Source: Sporothrix humicola
Lineage: Eukaryota > Ascomycota > Sordariomycetes > Ophiostomatales > Ophiostomataceae
DNA length: 64,000 bases
Direction of reading: 5' to 3'
NCBI GenBank assembly: GCA_021396245.1
Contig: WNYE01000100.1
Span: forward strand, 81,631 to 145,630
Shown: positions 1-10,496 of the stretch, one piece after another
Layout: each line of letters begins with the position of its first letter
Position numbering within the stretch: the first letter of the stretch is position 1
Notes under the pieces: model-generated
The model's input: the letters and a program-made list of their open reading frames with translations, nothing else
The model's database searches: none
What the model was told of the DNA's origin: nothing
Translations under genes and position numbers: made by a program

Positions 1-1
1 C

Positions 2-3000
2 CAGTACGAGTGGAAACGCGTCATCAACCTCCAGAGCAAGCAGAACGCACCACTCAACCTCGGCCTGGCCGAGAACTTGCTGTGGGACACCTTCCAGTCT
101 GTCAACAGCTCTCTCGCTGCCCGCCGCGAAGCATTCCTCGAGGAGCACAAGTCTTGCGATTTCCTTGAAGGCGTTGTGAGCTGCCAACACTTTGGCGAAG
201 ATGCTCTCGATATTGAACTTGGGGTGCAGAACAAGCTCGGCCCTTCCTTTGACCACCTCACGCGCTCAATCCAGAGCAAGCTCGGTCTTTTCCGCGACCC
301 AGATGCCCGTGATTGCCAATCGTTCTTCCAGACTATTCACGGCCAGCTCGTCCGCTCGCGTGACAACGCCGATGCCCAAATCAATGCCCTCCCTGACTTT
401 GATTTGCGGATCCTGACGCTCTGTTCACCCACCTGGTCCGTCGAGAACCCAGCCCGTTTCGTCCTGGACACGGCCTCTGCCTCCTCTTCCTACTCCCGCC
501 GCAGCATCGAGGCCATCCTGGACCGCGTCCAGACCGGTGTGTCGGACGTCCTGCGCAACCGCGACTGCACCATCCACCTGGTTGCCTACAAGCGCGGTCA
601 TCTGGTCCTGGACAAGGCCCTGATTGCCCGTCCCTTGCCACCCAAACCAGCACTCTTCCCCATGCCTGCCGTCTTTGAGCAGCCCGACACCATCGTGACC
701 CGTCTCAAGGAACGCATCCACCGTGACTTGAATGCTGTCGTCAAAGATACCTGCTCACTCGACGGCATCTCAGACGGCGCTGGTGACGAAGACTGCGTAC
801 AGGCACCGCAAACCGGTGACAAGAATGCCCTCCCCGAGAGTCCGTCTTCTCCCCTACTGGTCCCTGGCGCCTTTGAGCAGACAATTATTCTCGACGACCC
901 CTCAGCTGCTGATGAAGAAGAGCCGGCTGGCCCCCCTGCTCCCCGTGTGGTTGAGCTGCCCGACGATGTCTTTGTTGACGCCCTCGAGCATCGACCATCA
1001 TCATCATCCTCATCATTGTCGCCGGCCCCGACTTCTGCAGTTCCCGTTGCTTCTGGCAGCAAGCGTCGAGCCTTCCCCCTCATCCCAGAAAAGTTCACTC
1101 TGCCACACTCAAGAAGCTCCTCAGGTGTGACCTTCATGTCAGCCAAGCAGGTTCAGGCAGTTGATGAGGTGGCTGAGGCTCCCGTTGTGGAGGCAATTGA
1201 AGCAGAGGTTGAGACAGCGGTTGAGCCAGCCGCTAGCGAACCACTTGTTGAGGAGGTTGTCGAAGCCGTTGTCGAGGCTCCACTGGACGTGCTTGCTGAA
1301 GAACCGATCGAGGCCCCCGAAGCTCTCGTTGATGCTGCCGTTGACAACGCCGCCACGGCTGATCTTGTTGAGGAGGTCATTCCGGTCGTGGAGGAGCAGC
1401 AAGTCGAGCAGGTTGTTGAGCAAACGCCTGTTGCCGAGGAGGCCGTTGAGGAGCCTCAAATCGAAGAGCCCCTCATAGTTGAGCCTGAGCAGGTGGCCGA
1501 GGCTGAGTCCGTTGTTGAGGCGGAGCCAGAGCCAACAGACGATGAGCCTGAAGCCCTGATCGAGCTCCCTACAGAACGCGAGACCGAAGTCCCTGTGGGT
1601 GAAATCGAAGCTAAACATCCTGAGGCCGAGGTTGATGGGGTCGTTGAGGCTACTGTGGAGGACGACGCTGTTTCTTCTGTTGCCTCTAAAGCCGATGTTG
1701 ATCCGGTCACTACTAGCAATGCGCCAGAGCCTGTCGAGATGCAGACCCAGGCCCCGGTGCTTGACTCGCCGCCAATGTTCTACACCTTTGACGACCCGGA
1801 AGAGTTTGACGACCTGGAGAGACAACCATCAATTGAGCTCCGCTTTGACGACAACAGCCCCGTGGTCGGTACTCCATTAGAGACAATTCTTGAATATGAG
1901 AGCGATGAAGATACGGAACTCGCCTTCGACCTTCCGTCCTACGGGGAGTTTATTCTCCCTTCCCCGCAGCAAACCGCCTCCCTCTTCGAGACTGCACATG
2001 AACCACACACCCCCACCTTTGACCACTCTCTTGAGGCCGCGTTTGAATCGGCCTATGACTCCGCCCCTGAGACAGTCTTCCGCCCTGGTCCCATGTCAGA
2101 GGCTGGCTCAGACGACATGAATGAAGAATCGTTTGCCTCGTCGTCGGTGCAATCACACAATGACCACGACCACGACGAGTCTTACATTGCCAACACCACG
2201 GCGCCTACTGCCATCTCGTCCAACTGCACTCGCCCTTCAACCCCGTCACTCAGCCTCAGCTCAGGCGACCTCAACTCACCCCAGATAAGCCTTCTGGACA
2301 CGCCGAGCATTGGTCACGAGGTTCATGCCGGTATTGTCTCCTGCTATGACACGGATCGCAGTACCATGCGGTTTGACTTTGGCCGCGGGTACGAAGCCGA
2401 CTATGAGCAGGATGCCGGCGAATCTGCTACAAACAACTTTGTCCAGTTCCGCGGTGTCGACCAGAACGACAAGCCTTCTGGCAGCACCGCATTCGTGTTT
2501 GGCCAGTCTCTGGATGTGCCTGCTCCTATTGCTTCCCGCCATACCGACCTCGTCTCCGAGTCGGAGTCTGCTCCCATCGAAATTTCTCATGCCGCCACTG
2601 AGAGCACCCCTTCGCCTGCCGTTGACAGCAACCCGGGCCAGCTCCTCCAATTTGATGACGACGTCGAAGACCTCAGCCCACCTCCGTCACCCACACTCAG
2701 CTATGGTCTCAAGTTCAAGGACTCGTATGAAGAGTTCGCCATGACCAAGCCGACACTTGACCACGACGAGTATGTGGACAGCTTTTCTGACCAGGGAGAC
2801 AGCTCGTCAGTCAGTGGTCATGGCGAAATAGCAGTCTGGGAGCCTAACGATCATGGTTGTGATGAGCTCTTCTTTGAGCCCATTGAGTCTGATTTCCAAG
2901 ATGACAGCGAGCCTGAGCCGACCGTTGAGGTTGAGGATGAGGTTGAGGCTGAGGTGGAGGCTCAGTCTGTTTCTGGCACTGGTGAGATTGCCGCAGCTGA

Positions 3001-5158
3001 GGCCATTTCTGAGTCCGAGTGCGTCGTTGAGCCTGTTGAGGACATTACTGCCACGCCCATCCCCGAGCCAGTCGTCGAGAACATGGCCGAGATTTCAGTC
3101 GAGTCCGAGCAAGGCACAGAAGACTCCAGCTGTGCTCAAGCCGACAACCTGCACGATCTCGCTGCGTCAATTCCTCTGCCAGATCTTGATGGCGACCTAG
3201 AACTTGACATCGCGCCCGAGGTCATTGAGGAGACTTCAGCCAATGCGACGGAAGCTGATACCGAAGCGACCGTCGAGAGCCCCATCAAGGCCGAAGTTGA
3301 AGAAGCTGTGGATGTGGCTGTCGAAACCCGTCGCGAAGCCCCGATCACCGTCAATGAGCCCGTCGAGCAGGCCATTGAGGAACCGACCAAAGAGCTCGTC
3401 GGTGAGCCTGCCGAAAAACTTGCTGAAGAGCCTGCTGATGTTCCTGTCGAATCTGTTGTTGATGCAGTGGTTGCTGAAGAGCCCGCCCCTGTCTCTATTG
3501 CTGTTGAGCACGTCGAGTTTGCAACTCCGTTTCCAGTCGGGGATGCCATTGAGTCTCTGATTGCACCTGAGTCAGATGACGTCAAGGACAACCAGGAAGA
3601 GCACCCGTCGGTCTTGGCCCATGTCGATGAGGCTGCCGAGGAGAGCTCTGCCACTGTCGCTCTCGACGCAATCCAGACTCCCGAGCCTGAGTCTGACCCT
3701 GCCATCATGCCAACTGACGAGCCACAGCAGGACTCCGAATGGCTCCAGCTAACAGTCCCTGAGGCTGACATTTCCAAGGAGGTGACAGCGGAGACCGAGG
3801 CTGACGCCGACCAAGAATCGCTTCCATCTCCAACAGAGGAGGACGAGCCGAAGCCTCTTCTCGCCGTGGAAGAAGATGACAGTTTTGACATTGAGCCCAC
3901 AACTGATGTCTCTGACCTTCAGCCAGCACCAAAGTCCGAGCAGATCCATGATCCGGAGGAGGCCGCTGTTGATACCCCTGGACAACTCGAGGTATCTGTA
4001 CCGAATTCCGACATCAGCCCACTTGAGGAGCCTTCTGTCGAGGTGCCTGTCGAGAAGCCCGTCGTTGAAGCTCTTGTCCTTGAGACGCTTGTTGTTGAGG
4101 AACCTGTCACTGAGGAACCTGTCACTGAGGAACCTGTCACTGAGAACGCTTCTATTGTTAAAGGGCCACATACCGAGCAGGTGGTTGTTAATGAGCCCGT
4201 GTTCGATGAGCCAAGCAACGAGCCTGAGTCGACAATGGATGTGGCCGAGCAGCAAATTTCTCTCGACCTCACACCCGAGATCGTTCCCGAGGCAAGCCCT
4301 ATCGTTGGTGAGGCCCAGCCAGTCGAGAAAATCGGCGTGACTGATGACCTGCCCGAGCCCATCACCCCTGTGGTTAACACCATTGTCGATTCCGAGATTG
4401 TCGAAGAACAGACGCCTGTGCTCCATGTCCCTGCTGTAGATGATACTGTCGAGCTAGGTGCTGTGTCTGCGCTGGTCCCTCTCGCACAAGCCATTGTTGA
4501 GAATCTTCCTCTGCCTACGATCCCCACCGAGATGAAGTCGCTATCTCTCGACTCTGCGCTGCGTTCAATTCCCACTGAGCAGGTCGTTGACATTCCAGAC
4601 AACGTCGTTGAGGTTCCTGAAATCGGCGACAAGACCGAACAGCCAACGACCGCCTCAATCGATGCCGTCGAAACCGTCAAAACCGTTGGCGAGATCGCTC
4701 CGCCGCCGGCCCCGAAGCGCATGGTTTCTTGGTCGCTTCCTCGCGCCGGCCTCCTTGGTTTGGACGAACGCCGCCTTGTCAACGTCAATCTGCGTAGTGC
4801 GCTCACCGGATCGCATGCCTTCGACAATGTGGCGTTCTCGGTGAAGAAGCGCCAACCTCAAGCTGTGGCCCCTTCTGTGGAAGAGCCGACAGCCGAAGCT
4901 GACGATGATGTTTCGGACCTACCTGCGGCAGACCCTCGCAAGTCCTTCGAGAACCGCCGTGTCCAGAGCGAGGCAATTGTCTCGAAGTCGGAAGCGGCAC
5001 CGTCCAAGAAGTCTAAGCGCAGCCGCGCAGCCACCGTGTCAGCCAACGAGGCCTCAGCCGACTCTTCGTCCACGACTCAAGACGCCATGCTGCCCAAGGT
5101 GGTTATGGCTTTTGCCAGCATGGCCATTATGTCGCAGATGATCAACAAGTCGTCATGA
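2..5158 (+). CDS. Large acidic V/E/A/P-rich protein, 5'-partial
   Basis: The frame is open from base 2, so the start lies outside the window; at least 1718 residues are present, ending in TGA at 5156-5158. The first ~250 residues (to about base 700) look globular, with mixed hydrophobic and charged composition. From there to about base 4700 the protein is low-complexity, built from loose VEEP/VVEA/EPVVE-like segments and very rich in Glu, Val, Ala, Pro and Ser, so it is probably disordered. A more basic stretch with RSALTG and KKSKRSR follows. The last ~20 residues contain the hydrophobic run VVMAFASMAIM, which could be a tail anchor or amphipathic helix. No intron is seen. I recognise no family; disordered coat, scaffold or membrane-tether proteins are possibilities but nothing supports a function. 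The reading frame is certain from its length and codon regularity. Confidence 0.85.
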   Translation, partial: QYEWKRVINLQSKQNAPLNLGLAENLLWDTFQSVNSSLAARREAFLEEHKSCDFLEGVVSCQHFGEDALDIELGVQNKLGPSFDHLTRSIQSKLGLFRDPDARDCQSFFQTIHGQLVRSRDNADAQINALPDFDLRILTLCSPTWSVENPARFVLDTASASSSYSRRSIEAILDRVQTGVSDVLRNRDCTIHLVAYKRGHLVLDKALIARPLPPKPALFPMPAVFEQPDTIVTRLKERIHRDLNAVVKDTCSLDGISDGAGDEDCVQAPQTGDKNALPESPSSPLLVPGAFEQTIILDDPSAADEEEPAGPPAPRVVELPDDVFVDALEHRPSSSSSSLSPAPTSAVPVASGSKRRAFPLIPEKFTLPHSRSSSGVTFMSAKQVQAVDEVAEAPVVEAIEAEVETAVEPAASEPLVEEVVEAVVEAPLDVLAEEPIEAPEALVDAAVDNAATADLVEEVIPVVEEQQVEQVVEQTPVAEEAVEEPQIEEPLIVEPEQVAEAESVVEAEPEPTDDEPEALIELPTERETEVPVGEIEAKHPEAEVDGVVEATVEDDAVSSVASKADVDPVTTSNAPEPVEMQTQAPVLDSPPMFYTFDDPEEFDDLERQPSIELRFDDNSPVVGTPLETILEYESDEDTELAFDLPSYGEFILPSPQQTASLFETAHEPHTPTFDHSLEAAFESAYDSAPETVFRPGPMSEAGSDDMNEESFASSSVQSHNDHDHDESYIANTTAPTAISSNCTRPSTPSLSLSSGDLNSPQISLLDTPSIGHEVHAGIVSCYDTDRSTMRFDFGRGYEADYEQDAGESATNNFVQFRGVDQNDKPSGSTAFVFGQSLDVPAPIASRHTDLVSESESAPIEISHAATESTPSPAVDSNPGQLLQFDDDVEDLSPPPSPTLSYGLKFKDSYEEFAMTKPTLDHDEYVDSFSDQGDSSSVSGHGEIAVWEPNDHGCDELFFEPIESDFQDDSEPEPTVEVEDEVEAEVEAQSVSGTGEIAAAEAISESECVVEPVEDITATPIPEPVVENMAEISVESEQGTEDSSCAQADNLHDLAASIPLPDLDGDLELDIAPEVIEETSANATEADTEATVESPIKAEVEEAVDVAVETRREAPITVNEPVEQAIEEPTKELVGEPAEKLAEEPADVPVESVVDAVVAEEPAPVSIAVEHVEFATPFPVGDAIESLIAPESDDVKDNQEEHPSVLAHVDEAAEESSATVALDAIQTPEPESDPAIMPTDEPQQDSEWLQLTVPEADISKEVTAETEADADQESLPSPTEEDEPKPLLAVEEDDSFDIEPTTDVSDLQPAPKSEQIHDPEEAAVDTPGQLEVSVPNSDISPLEEPSVEVPVEKPVVEALVLETLVVEEPVTEEPVTEEPVTENASIVKGPHTEQVVVNEPVFDEPSNEPESTMDVAEQQISLDLTPEIVPEASPIVGEAQPVEKIGVTDDLPEPITPVVNTIVDSEIVEEQTPVLHVPAVDDTVELGAVSALVPLAQAIVENLPLPTIPTEMKSLSLDSALRSIPTEQVVDIPDNVVEVPEIGDKTEQPTTASIDAVETVKTVGEIAPPPAPKRMVSWSLPRAGLLGLDERRLVNVNLRSALTGSHAFDNVAFSVKKRQPQAVAPSVEEPTAEADDDVSDLPAADPRKSFENRRVQSEAIVSKSEAAPSKKSKRSRAATVSANEASADSSSTTQDAMLPKVVMAFASMAIMSQMINKSS
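4100..4144 (+). repeat. 15-bp coding tandem repeat, three copies
   Basis: Three perfect copies of a 15-base unit (GAACCTGTCACTGAG) encode three successive EPVTE units inside the acidic protein. The unit is a multiple of three, so copy-number change keeps the frame. Confidence 0.9.
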
Positions 5159-6166
5159 TCTATTGTTGATTGTCTTTTTTTTTTGCATTTATTTGATTTG
5201 ATTTGGTGCGTTTTGGAGTAATTGGGTTATATGGATGGATACAAAAAACAAAACCCAAACGACACGTTTTACGACCTTTTGTTTTTGGCATGGATATGGA
5301 TTTGATTTTATTGGCATTTTCTGGCATTTTAGCATTATGACGATTACGGACTTTATATTTTATGAACAAAAAATATAACACAATTCCTTGAGTACACACT
5401 GTTACATACAAACCTGAGCGTGTGGTTTTTTCTTGTTGTCGTTGGAAAAGGGCCTGTTGCGAACTTTCTCAATGAATGCCGTCACTGATTTAACATATTA
5501 AAGAAATGAAACAGAATTTCAACGATCATTTAAGAAAAGAAAATGATAACAAATATTGCGGAAATTTGTATTATGAAAATTAAGAACAAAATAATAACAC
5601 AAGTCACAGGTAAACGACAAGAGACGAAGCTTGATTGATTGCACTTTGGGTTGATGTCTCTCTGTCTTCGGGTGAATAAATCGACCTGCGTTTGGACGGA
5701 AAGACCCGATAGGTGCCGCGACCCACTTTTGTTGTCAATGCCCAGCATTTCGGCGTTATTGTATGTAATTCTGCACACGTGTATTCATATTCTATTCTTA
5801 TCTCGTCTCCCTTCTGGTTACTTTAATTATTCAACTTCGCATTCGCATTCGTTTGGTGTCACGTTTTATTTTCTGTTTTGTCAAAGGCGCGACGGAAGGC
5901 AATTAGTCAATGGGGTGGGCTTCATTTAGTTGAAATATGATTAGTGAACAGAGACAAGGCGCACTTACACGACCACTTACCCAAAGAGGAAATCGCAAAT
6001 TGATGTGAATAAAAACCAGGCAAATGCACCCATTCTTCCCTTCTTTTGCATTCAAGACAGCACATACACATTTAAACTTCTAACAACCGTCATTACAAGA
6101 TCGCCAACAACTCAATCCTCATCTCATCTACACGCAACTCTCTAAGCAGTCTATCTTCCCCTTAAA
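5159..6166. other. Intergenic region, tautomerase promoter
   Basis: There is no credible gene here. The left half is the T-rich 3' flank of the acidic protein. The last ~150 bases before 6167 are a typical fungal leader, C/A/T-rich and G-poor, and a TATA-like GTGAATAAAAACC lies near 6005-6017. Confidence 0.6.
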
Positions 6167-6664
6167 ATGCCCCTCTGGCAATTTTACCACCCACCATCGG
6201 CGTTCTCCACGGCTGCCGAAAAACAGGCCGTCGTCGACGACGTCACCAAGCTCTACACGGCCTGGGGCCTGCCGGCATTCTACGTCGTTGTGCAGTTTTT
6301 CCCTCTTGACGTCGGCGAGGGCACTTCCAACTTTTTCGTCGGCGGCAAGACGGCCACAAATTTTGTGCGGTTGATTGTGCACCACCTGGCGTTCCAATCG
6401 CAGGGCAGCATTGCAGCGCACACAAAGATTGCGAGCAGTGTCGACAAGGTGCTCCAGCCTCACCTCGAAGCCCGCGGTTTCGACTGGGAGTACCATGTGA
6501 GCGAAAGCCCGCCGACCATGTGGAAAATCAACGGGTACATTCCACCAGTAATGGGCAATGCGGCAGTGGCAACGTGGGCTAAGGAGAACAAGCCCTGCCC
6601 GTACGAAGGAGACGGAAGACCTCCTTCGGACGAGACGGTAGCAATAGACGAGACGAAGCTGTAA
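6167..6664 (+). CDS. cis-CaaD-like tautomerase superfamily protein
   Basis: This 165-residue protein fits the fungal tautomerase family related to cis-3-chloroacrylic acid dehalogenase (4-oxalocrotonate tautomerase superfamily, beta-alpha-beta repeats). The N-terminus is Met-Pro-Leu-Trp; the Pro exposed after Met removal is the catalytic base of the superfamily. Family-like blocks follow: a helix with EKQAVVDDVTKLY, the strand FYVVVQFFPLD, and NFVRLIVHHLA with an Arg in the expected active-site area. The C-terminal part has the conserved-looking WEYHVSE and WKINGYIPP segments. No signal peptide or intron is seen, so it is probably cytosolic. The natural substrate cannot be told from sequence, and many fungal members are uncharacterised. 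The start is set by the MPLW end, which the chemistry requires, and by the leader directly upstream. Confidence 0.8.
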   Translation: MPLWQFYHPPSAFSTAAEKQAVVDDVTKLYTAWGLPAFYVVVQFFPLDVGEGTSNFFVGGKTATNFVRLIVHHLAFQSQGSIAAHTKIASSVDKVLQPHLEARGFDWEYHVSESPPTMWKINGYIPPVMGNAAVATWAKENKPCPYEGDGRPPSDETVAIDETKL

Positions 6665-6840
6665 GGCCGGGTACTTATACCAAGAGATGGGGTGATGAGA
6701 TTGTGGCCAGACACGAAGATCGTTCAACTGATAAAGATGAGATGGATGTATCAATCTGATAACCATGACAACAATCTAATTAGATAATTTGTTTACAAAA
6801 AGAGATACAAAACTTGCAATGCAACAGCATTTGAATCAAT

Positions 6841-7422
6841 TCAGAGTAAAGAAAAAGAAAGAAATATCCCGTCCGATGATTTGTCCCGTTCTTTTGTCGG
6901 CCGGGCCTCCACCTCAACACTTTCATCTTGATTTTCTGCTTCTTCCATCCCATACATCGATTTGATCACCAGCCCTTTTTCTTGGTTGGATTTGTGGCCG
7001 GACCGCGTGTATTCCACTCCGATCGTTTTGACGCTCTGTTGCCCGGCAGCAGAAGAAAATACCGTGGCTTGGAGCCACATGGTGAGGCGCCGTTGGCCGG
7101 GACTCCGCTTTGTTGACGGGGATGAGGTTGGGGGAAGGGGAAGAATCTGGGCGTTGGTGCTGGCCGTTCTTGTCGGTGCCTTGATCAGGCTTGTCGGGCT
7201 CTTCGGCCGTGGCCTTCCTGGGGAATGGCAAACAGGAATGGTATCGTTTCCGAGACCATCCTCAATCAAAGTGACCAGCTTGTTCTTGTCGTCATCCTCT
7301 TCGGCCGCGTTCGTGGCTGTGTCGGGGCGGATGGGCTCGGTAGCGAGCACCATTTTTAAACGCGCCAGATTTCGCGCTCCGTCTGTCGCTTGCCGCCATC
7401 GGGTTTGTTTGATCTGGGCCAT
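6841..7422 (-). CDS. Hypothetical protein, doubtful
   Basis: A 193-codon open frame starts with MAQIKQTRWRQATDGARN and is rich in charged residues, Ser, Thr and Pro, which is more protein-like than the overlapping plus-strand ORF (6962-7612). It lies 176 nt from the 3' end of the tautomerase in convergent orientation. I recognise no domain. It may be a small nuclear-type protein or chance; a transcript would decide. Confidence 0.3.
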   Translation of the reverse strand: MAQIKQTRWRQATDGARNLARLKMVLATEPIRPDTATNAAEEDDDKNKLVTLIEDGLGNDTIPVCHSPGRPRPKSPTSLIKAPTRTASTNAQILPLPPTSSPSTKRSPGQRRLTMWLQATVFSSAAGQQSVKTIGVEYTRSGHKSNQEKGLVIKSMYGMEEAENQDESVEVEARPTKERDKSSDGIFLSFSLL

Positions 7423-8000
7423 CGCCCCGAGAGGACGTGGCCCGCTAGCACACGTTGCCTCTGCTCTTCGTCGTCCTTGTAGTCAAACTGACCGTTTGTT
7501 TGTCTATGGCGCCTGTGGCCCAGCACCAAATTTGCCCGCTCAGGACCGCACCAAAGATACCGCTGTCGATAATTGGTTAGTACGTATTCGCTTCTTCTGT
7601 TTCATCCAATGATTCCATTCCATCTAACATACACCGTAATGGTACCGTCGACCATTCTGCTGCTGCTGGAGCTGCTCGTGCGCGGGTGGGTGACGTGGGA
7701 GCTCTGTGCCTCGGTGTGTACTGTGGTATGAATGTAAATAAAGAATGGGCGTATGGATGTTGTAAAGTAGAAATAAAAGATAAAATAATCGGATGAGGGT
7801 GGGGTGCGGGTGAGGTATTAAAAGAGTGTAGAATCTGAAGATAATGCGATGGGCAGTGTTGGTGGTAACGGAGAAAAGGAGAAGAAAAGAGGAAGGGAGG
7901 AACAGGATCTGGTCGAAGAGGGACGTGCTACTTTGTTTTGATTTTGAGGGGTAAACAAAGGAAAGAGAGCAGGAAGGGCAAAAGTGGAAGGGACTACATG

Positions 8001-8263
8001 AACAACATAAAGAAGGAGCTGTGGAGGCAGAGGCTTGGTGGGCAGTTGGAACGGCGGGAACCGGCAGAAGCGACTGGCGGTTGGGGTATCAAAAAGGAAA
8101 GTGCAACCGTGTAAGTGGCTGTCTGACGTGGTAGTGTATCTTACAGAATGTACAGCATAAAGAAGGAGATGCGGAAGTAAAAAAGTACTACAGACAGTAG
8201 AAACAGAAGCAGCTACCGGGCACGTTAGGGTAGTAAAAACGGAAAGTGCAACTGTGTAAATGG
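8001..8263. repeat. Diverged direct duplication, spacing about 145-150 bp
   Basis: AACATAAAGAAGGAG near 8004 recurs as AGCATAAAGAAGGAG near 8154, and GGAAAGTGCAACCGTGTAA near 8096 recurs as GGAAAGTGCAACTGTGTAA near 8241. The sequence between is related but indel-rich, so this looks like an old tandem duplication of about 115 bases plus spacer. Confidence 0.6.
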
Positions 8264-8590
8264 TAGCACTACATAGCACGGTGTCCACCAAAAGTACCTT
8301 TTCACTTAACCTTACTTTCAACACGGTCTAGATGCTCGTCTCCCGTTGCCGGACTCCCCTAGTGCAAATCGGGCCATCCCAAGGCCAGATGGGGGTGCCC
8401 TACACGAATGTTCCCCAGGTAAATCTATTGGATGGGCGGTGTTAGCCGGTCTGGTTAGTTGATCCTAGTTGAATTAACTCAGTAATAAGCATCAATATCC
8501 CTTCCTGCACCAGATCATGAGATGAGAAGCACCCGTCAGCACTGGTACGTCATGCCACTGATGTTAGCAAAAGTCCCAAGTGACGTTTGG

Positions 8591-8600
8591 ACATATATTT
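8591..8600 (+). promoter_or_regulatory. Probable TATA element of A1
   Basis: ACATATATTT lies 146-155 bases before the A1 start codon, close to the spacing of the TATA sequences of A2 (about 151-161) and A3 (about 116-126). Confidence 0.45.
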
Positions 8601-8745
8601 CATACATACCTTCCCAGGCAGGTATCCGTCTTTTTATCCTTTCTTTACTGTATTTTTCTCTTCAATGCTCCCCTCCACTCAGATTTGGTACGCATGACCT
8701 CGCCCAAATTTCCATCACACCAAGTTCATTGTCATCAACACAACG

Positions 8746-10149
8746 ATGGAGGCCCACGAAGATGACCCCCCCTTCGATAATTTCTCGGTGGCACAAAGTG
8801 AATACACAATCAACACTCTCGTCGATAAGGACACAGAGCTTGTCGAGCCTCTTAAAATGCAGGCAGTGTGGACTACGCTGACTGTGGTCAAGCCAGCTGC
8901 CGCTGTCGATGCCGCTGTGACTCGCGTCCCGCCACTAATGCGAGGCGATGCACTGCGCACGCGCATCGACATGCCGCAGGGACTGGCCCAAGTGGCGGCC
9001 AGCGCGGCCGGCAACCCATTTGTCCCCAAAAATGCCCTCGGCTGGCACGAGCCGTCGCCCTTTAAAGAGGACGCAAAACTGACCAACGAGTTTGTGCATG
9101 CGTGCTGCCGGGTGCACGAGGCCGGCGCAGTGGTGACGGCGCTGTGCAACCATTTTATCCGCAAGTGGTCGGGCCCGGGCCTGCCGGCTGGCGATGTGGG
9201 CGAGTTTGCGACGAACGCAATCGAGCACGGCATTGGCGACCTGCTCTGCCATCTGGGCTTTGGCCGAAACGAGTACGGCATCTCCATCGAGGCAGTAGCC
9301 GTGTGGGCGATGCTGGCGCATGTGCAGATGCAGCTGGCCCTGGCTGGCGAGCAAGTCGGAGCCATCTTGGATCTGAGAAGCAAGGCACCGCCCGCCACCA
9401 AACCCGACGAGAAAGACGATGACGACGAGGTAAATGATGGCGACGTTATCAACGCGGGAGTGGACGGGAAAGACGGCAAAGTCAAGGAGGACGACACCAT
9501 CAACAATTTCCTTCCGCTCGCAGCACTCGAGGACTGCGCCGACACGTTCATGGCCTTTACCGGCGGATTCGACCTCAAGGCCAACTGGAAGCCGCTCGTC
9601 AAGGCCGCCAGCACCCTGGACCAGACGACACATTTCTTGCTCAATGGCAAGTGGCATAAAGGCACTAAAGGTACCAGCAGGCTCCACTACGCCTACTATT
9701 CGATCTCCTACATCCAGGGAAACACTGAGGCGATGAGGCGCTTCTTCCGCGGACCGCTGGGCAAGTGCAAGATCCTGGCCCGCGACAAGTCGAGGAAAAC
9801 CATTAGCTTTTCAGCCAGCGACGCCGTCAACAAGTCCCTCCTACTGGTCATGAATGCGGCGGAAGACCTTAAAAGGGTAATGGAATCGATCCAACGTATG
9901 CACGACGAGATTGGCAAGTTTGTCAAGGCGCGGCAGACGGCCCTGTCGGGTCCCGCTCCACCACAAAAGAAGACATTGTTCGGCATTGCCCTCCCCCGGA
10001 AAGGACAGCAGGTGCTGGCATCATCGCCAGAGTCGACGCCGGGCCAAGCGAGAGACGAGGATCTTGTTATGCAGGCGTCTTTTGCGTGTAAGCAGGCCTT
10101 TACGGCCATTCGGATCACACAGAGCCACCTGCGTGCCTGGGAGCCGTGA
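8746..10149 (+). CDS. A-family protein A1 (unrecognised, helical)
   Basis: A 467-residue intronless protein, the most diverged of three related genes in this window (with A2 at 18111 and A3 at 21366). The shared core begins near residue 105 with an F-(V/E)-H/F-ACCR motif (ACCR at 119-122), then T-LCNHFI--W, an A(I)E/K-GIG block, the YG(I/M)SIEAVA block and a helix ending V-DLRSKA (near residue 215). A second conserved region near the C-terminus has ESIQRMHDEIGKFV and ACKQAFTAI. Predicted character is almost all alpha-helical, with no signal peptide or membrane span. An acidic D/E/K-rich linker (KPDEKDDDDEVNDGD) separates the halves. The first 30 residues keep a weak version of the SVAE-E--V-TLV motif seen in A2 and A3. 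Function is unknown to me. The start has good context (ACAACGATGG). Confidence 0.8.
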   Translation: MEAHEDDPPFDNFSVAQSEYTINTLVDKDTELVEPLKMQAVWTTLTVVKPAAAVDAAVTRVPPLMRGDALRTRIDMPQGLAQVAASAAGNPFVPKNALGWHEPSPFKEDAKLTNEFVHACCRVHEAGAVVTALCNHFIRKWSGPGLPAGDVGEFATNAIEHGIGDLLCHLGFGRNEYGISIEAVAVWAMLAHVQMQLALAGEQVGAILDLRSKAPPATKPDEKDDDDEVNDGDVINAGVDGKDGKVKEDDTINNFLPLAALEDCADTFMAFTGGFDLKANWKPLVKAASTLDQTTHFLLNGKWHKGTKGTSRLHYAYYSISYIQGNTEAMRRFFRGPLGKCKILARDKSRKTISFSASDAVNKSLLLVMNAAEDLKRVMESIQRMHDEIGKFVKARQTALSGPAPPQKKTLFGIALPRKGQQVLASSPESTPGQARDEDLVMQASFACKQAFTAIRITQSHLRAWEP

Positions 10150-10496
10150 ATAACACGCTTAGAAGGAAGGAGTAATCATCGTGTAGAAGAAGCATCACAG
10201 TAAATATCAACCTATCGGCCACAACAACTACTCTTACTATCATTGGTTTAAAACAAGAAATTAAAGTCCCCTTCATAGAGCCCATCCTTCCCTCCTTACT
10301 GTTCTGTGAATTCCATGACTTTTCGAGCACGTGACTTGGTTGGCCTCATTGTGCTCCGTAATTTTACGGGCAAAACGGGCAGGTGCTTGAACGTCGCAGG
10401 AAGGAATGCATCTGCACCTTCCGTCGTGACGCAAACCGCAACCGGGCGGCTTCCCATCATGAACTGGGCCGTCGCATGACTTTACACCCCGGCAAA
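10150..10496. other. Intergenic region between A1 and ankyrin gene
   Basis: The A1 3' flank is followed by a CACGTG site near 10328. No gene is seen. An in-frame ATG at 10476 could start the next gene slightly earlier than the one chosen. Confidence 0.5.

Larger units (their letters stand above)
7613..8745. other. Intergenic region upstream of A1
   Basis: There is no convincing gene. It contains a diverged direct duplication (8001-8263) and, on the minus strand, a long pyrimidine-rich ORF (7818-8324) that I treat as a shadow of that repeat. The last 160 bases are the A1 promoter and leader. Confidence 0.5.

Noticed and set aside
6962..7612. Plus-strand ORF of 216 codons
   Set aside because: Composition (Trp, Arg, Leu, Cys in irregular runs) suggests the antisense of the minus-strand frame 6841-7422, itself doubtful.
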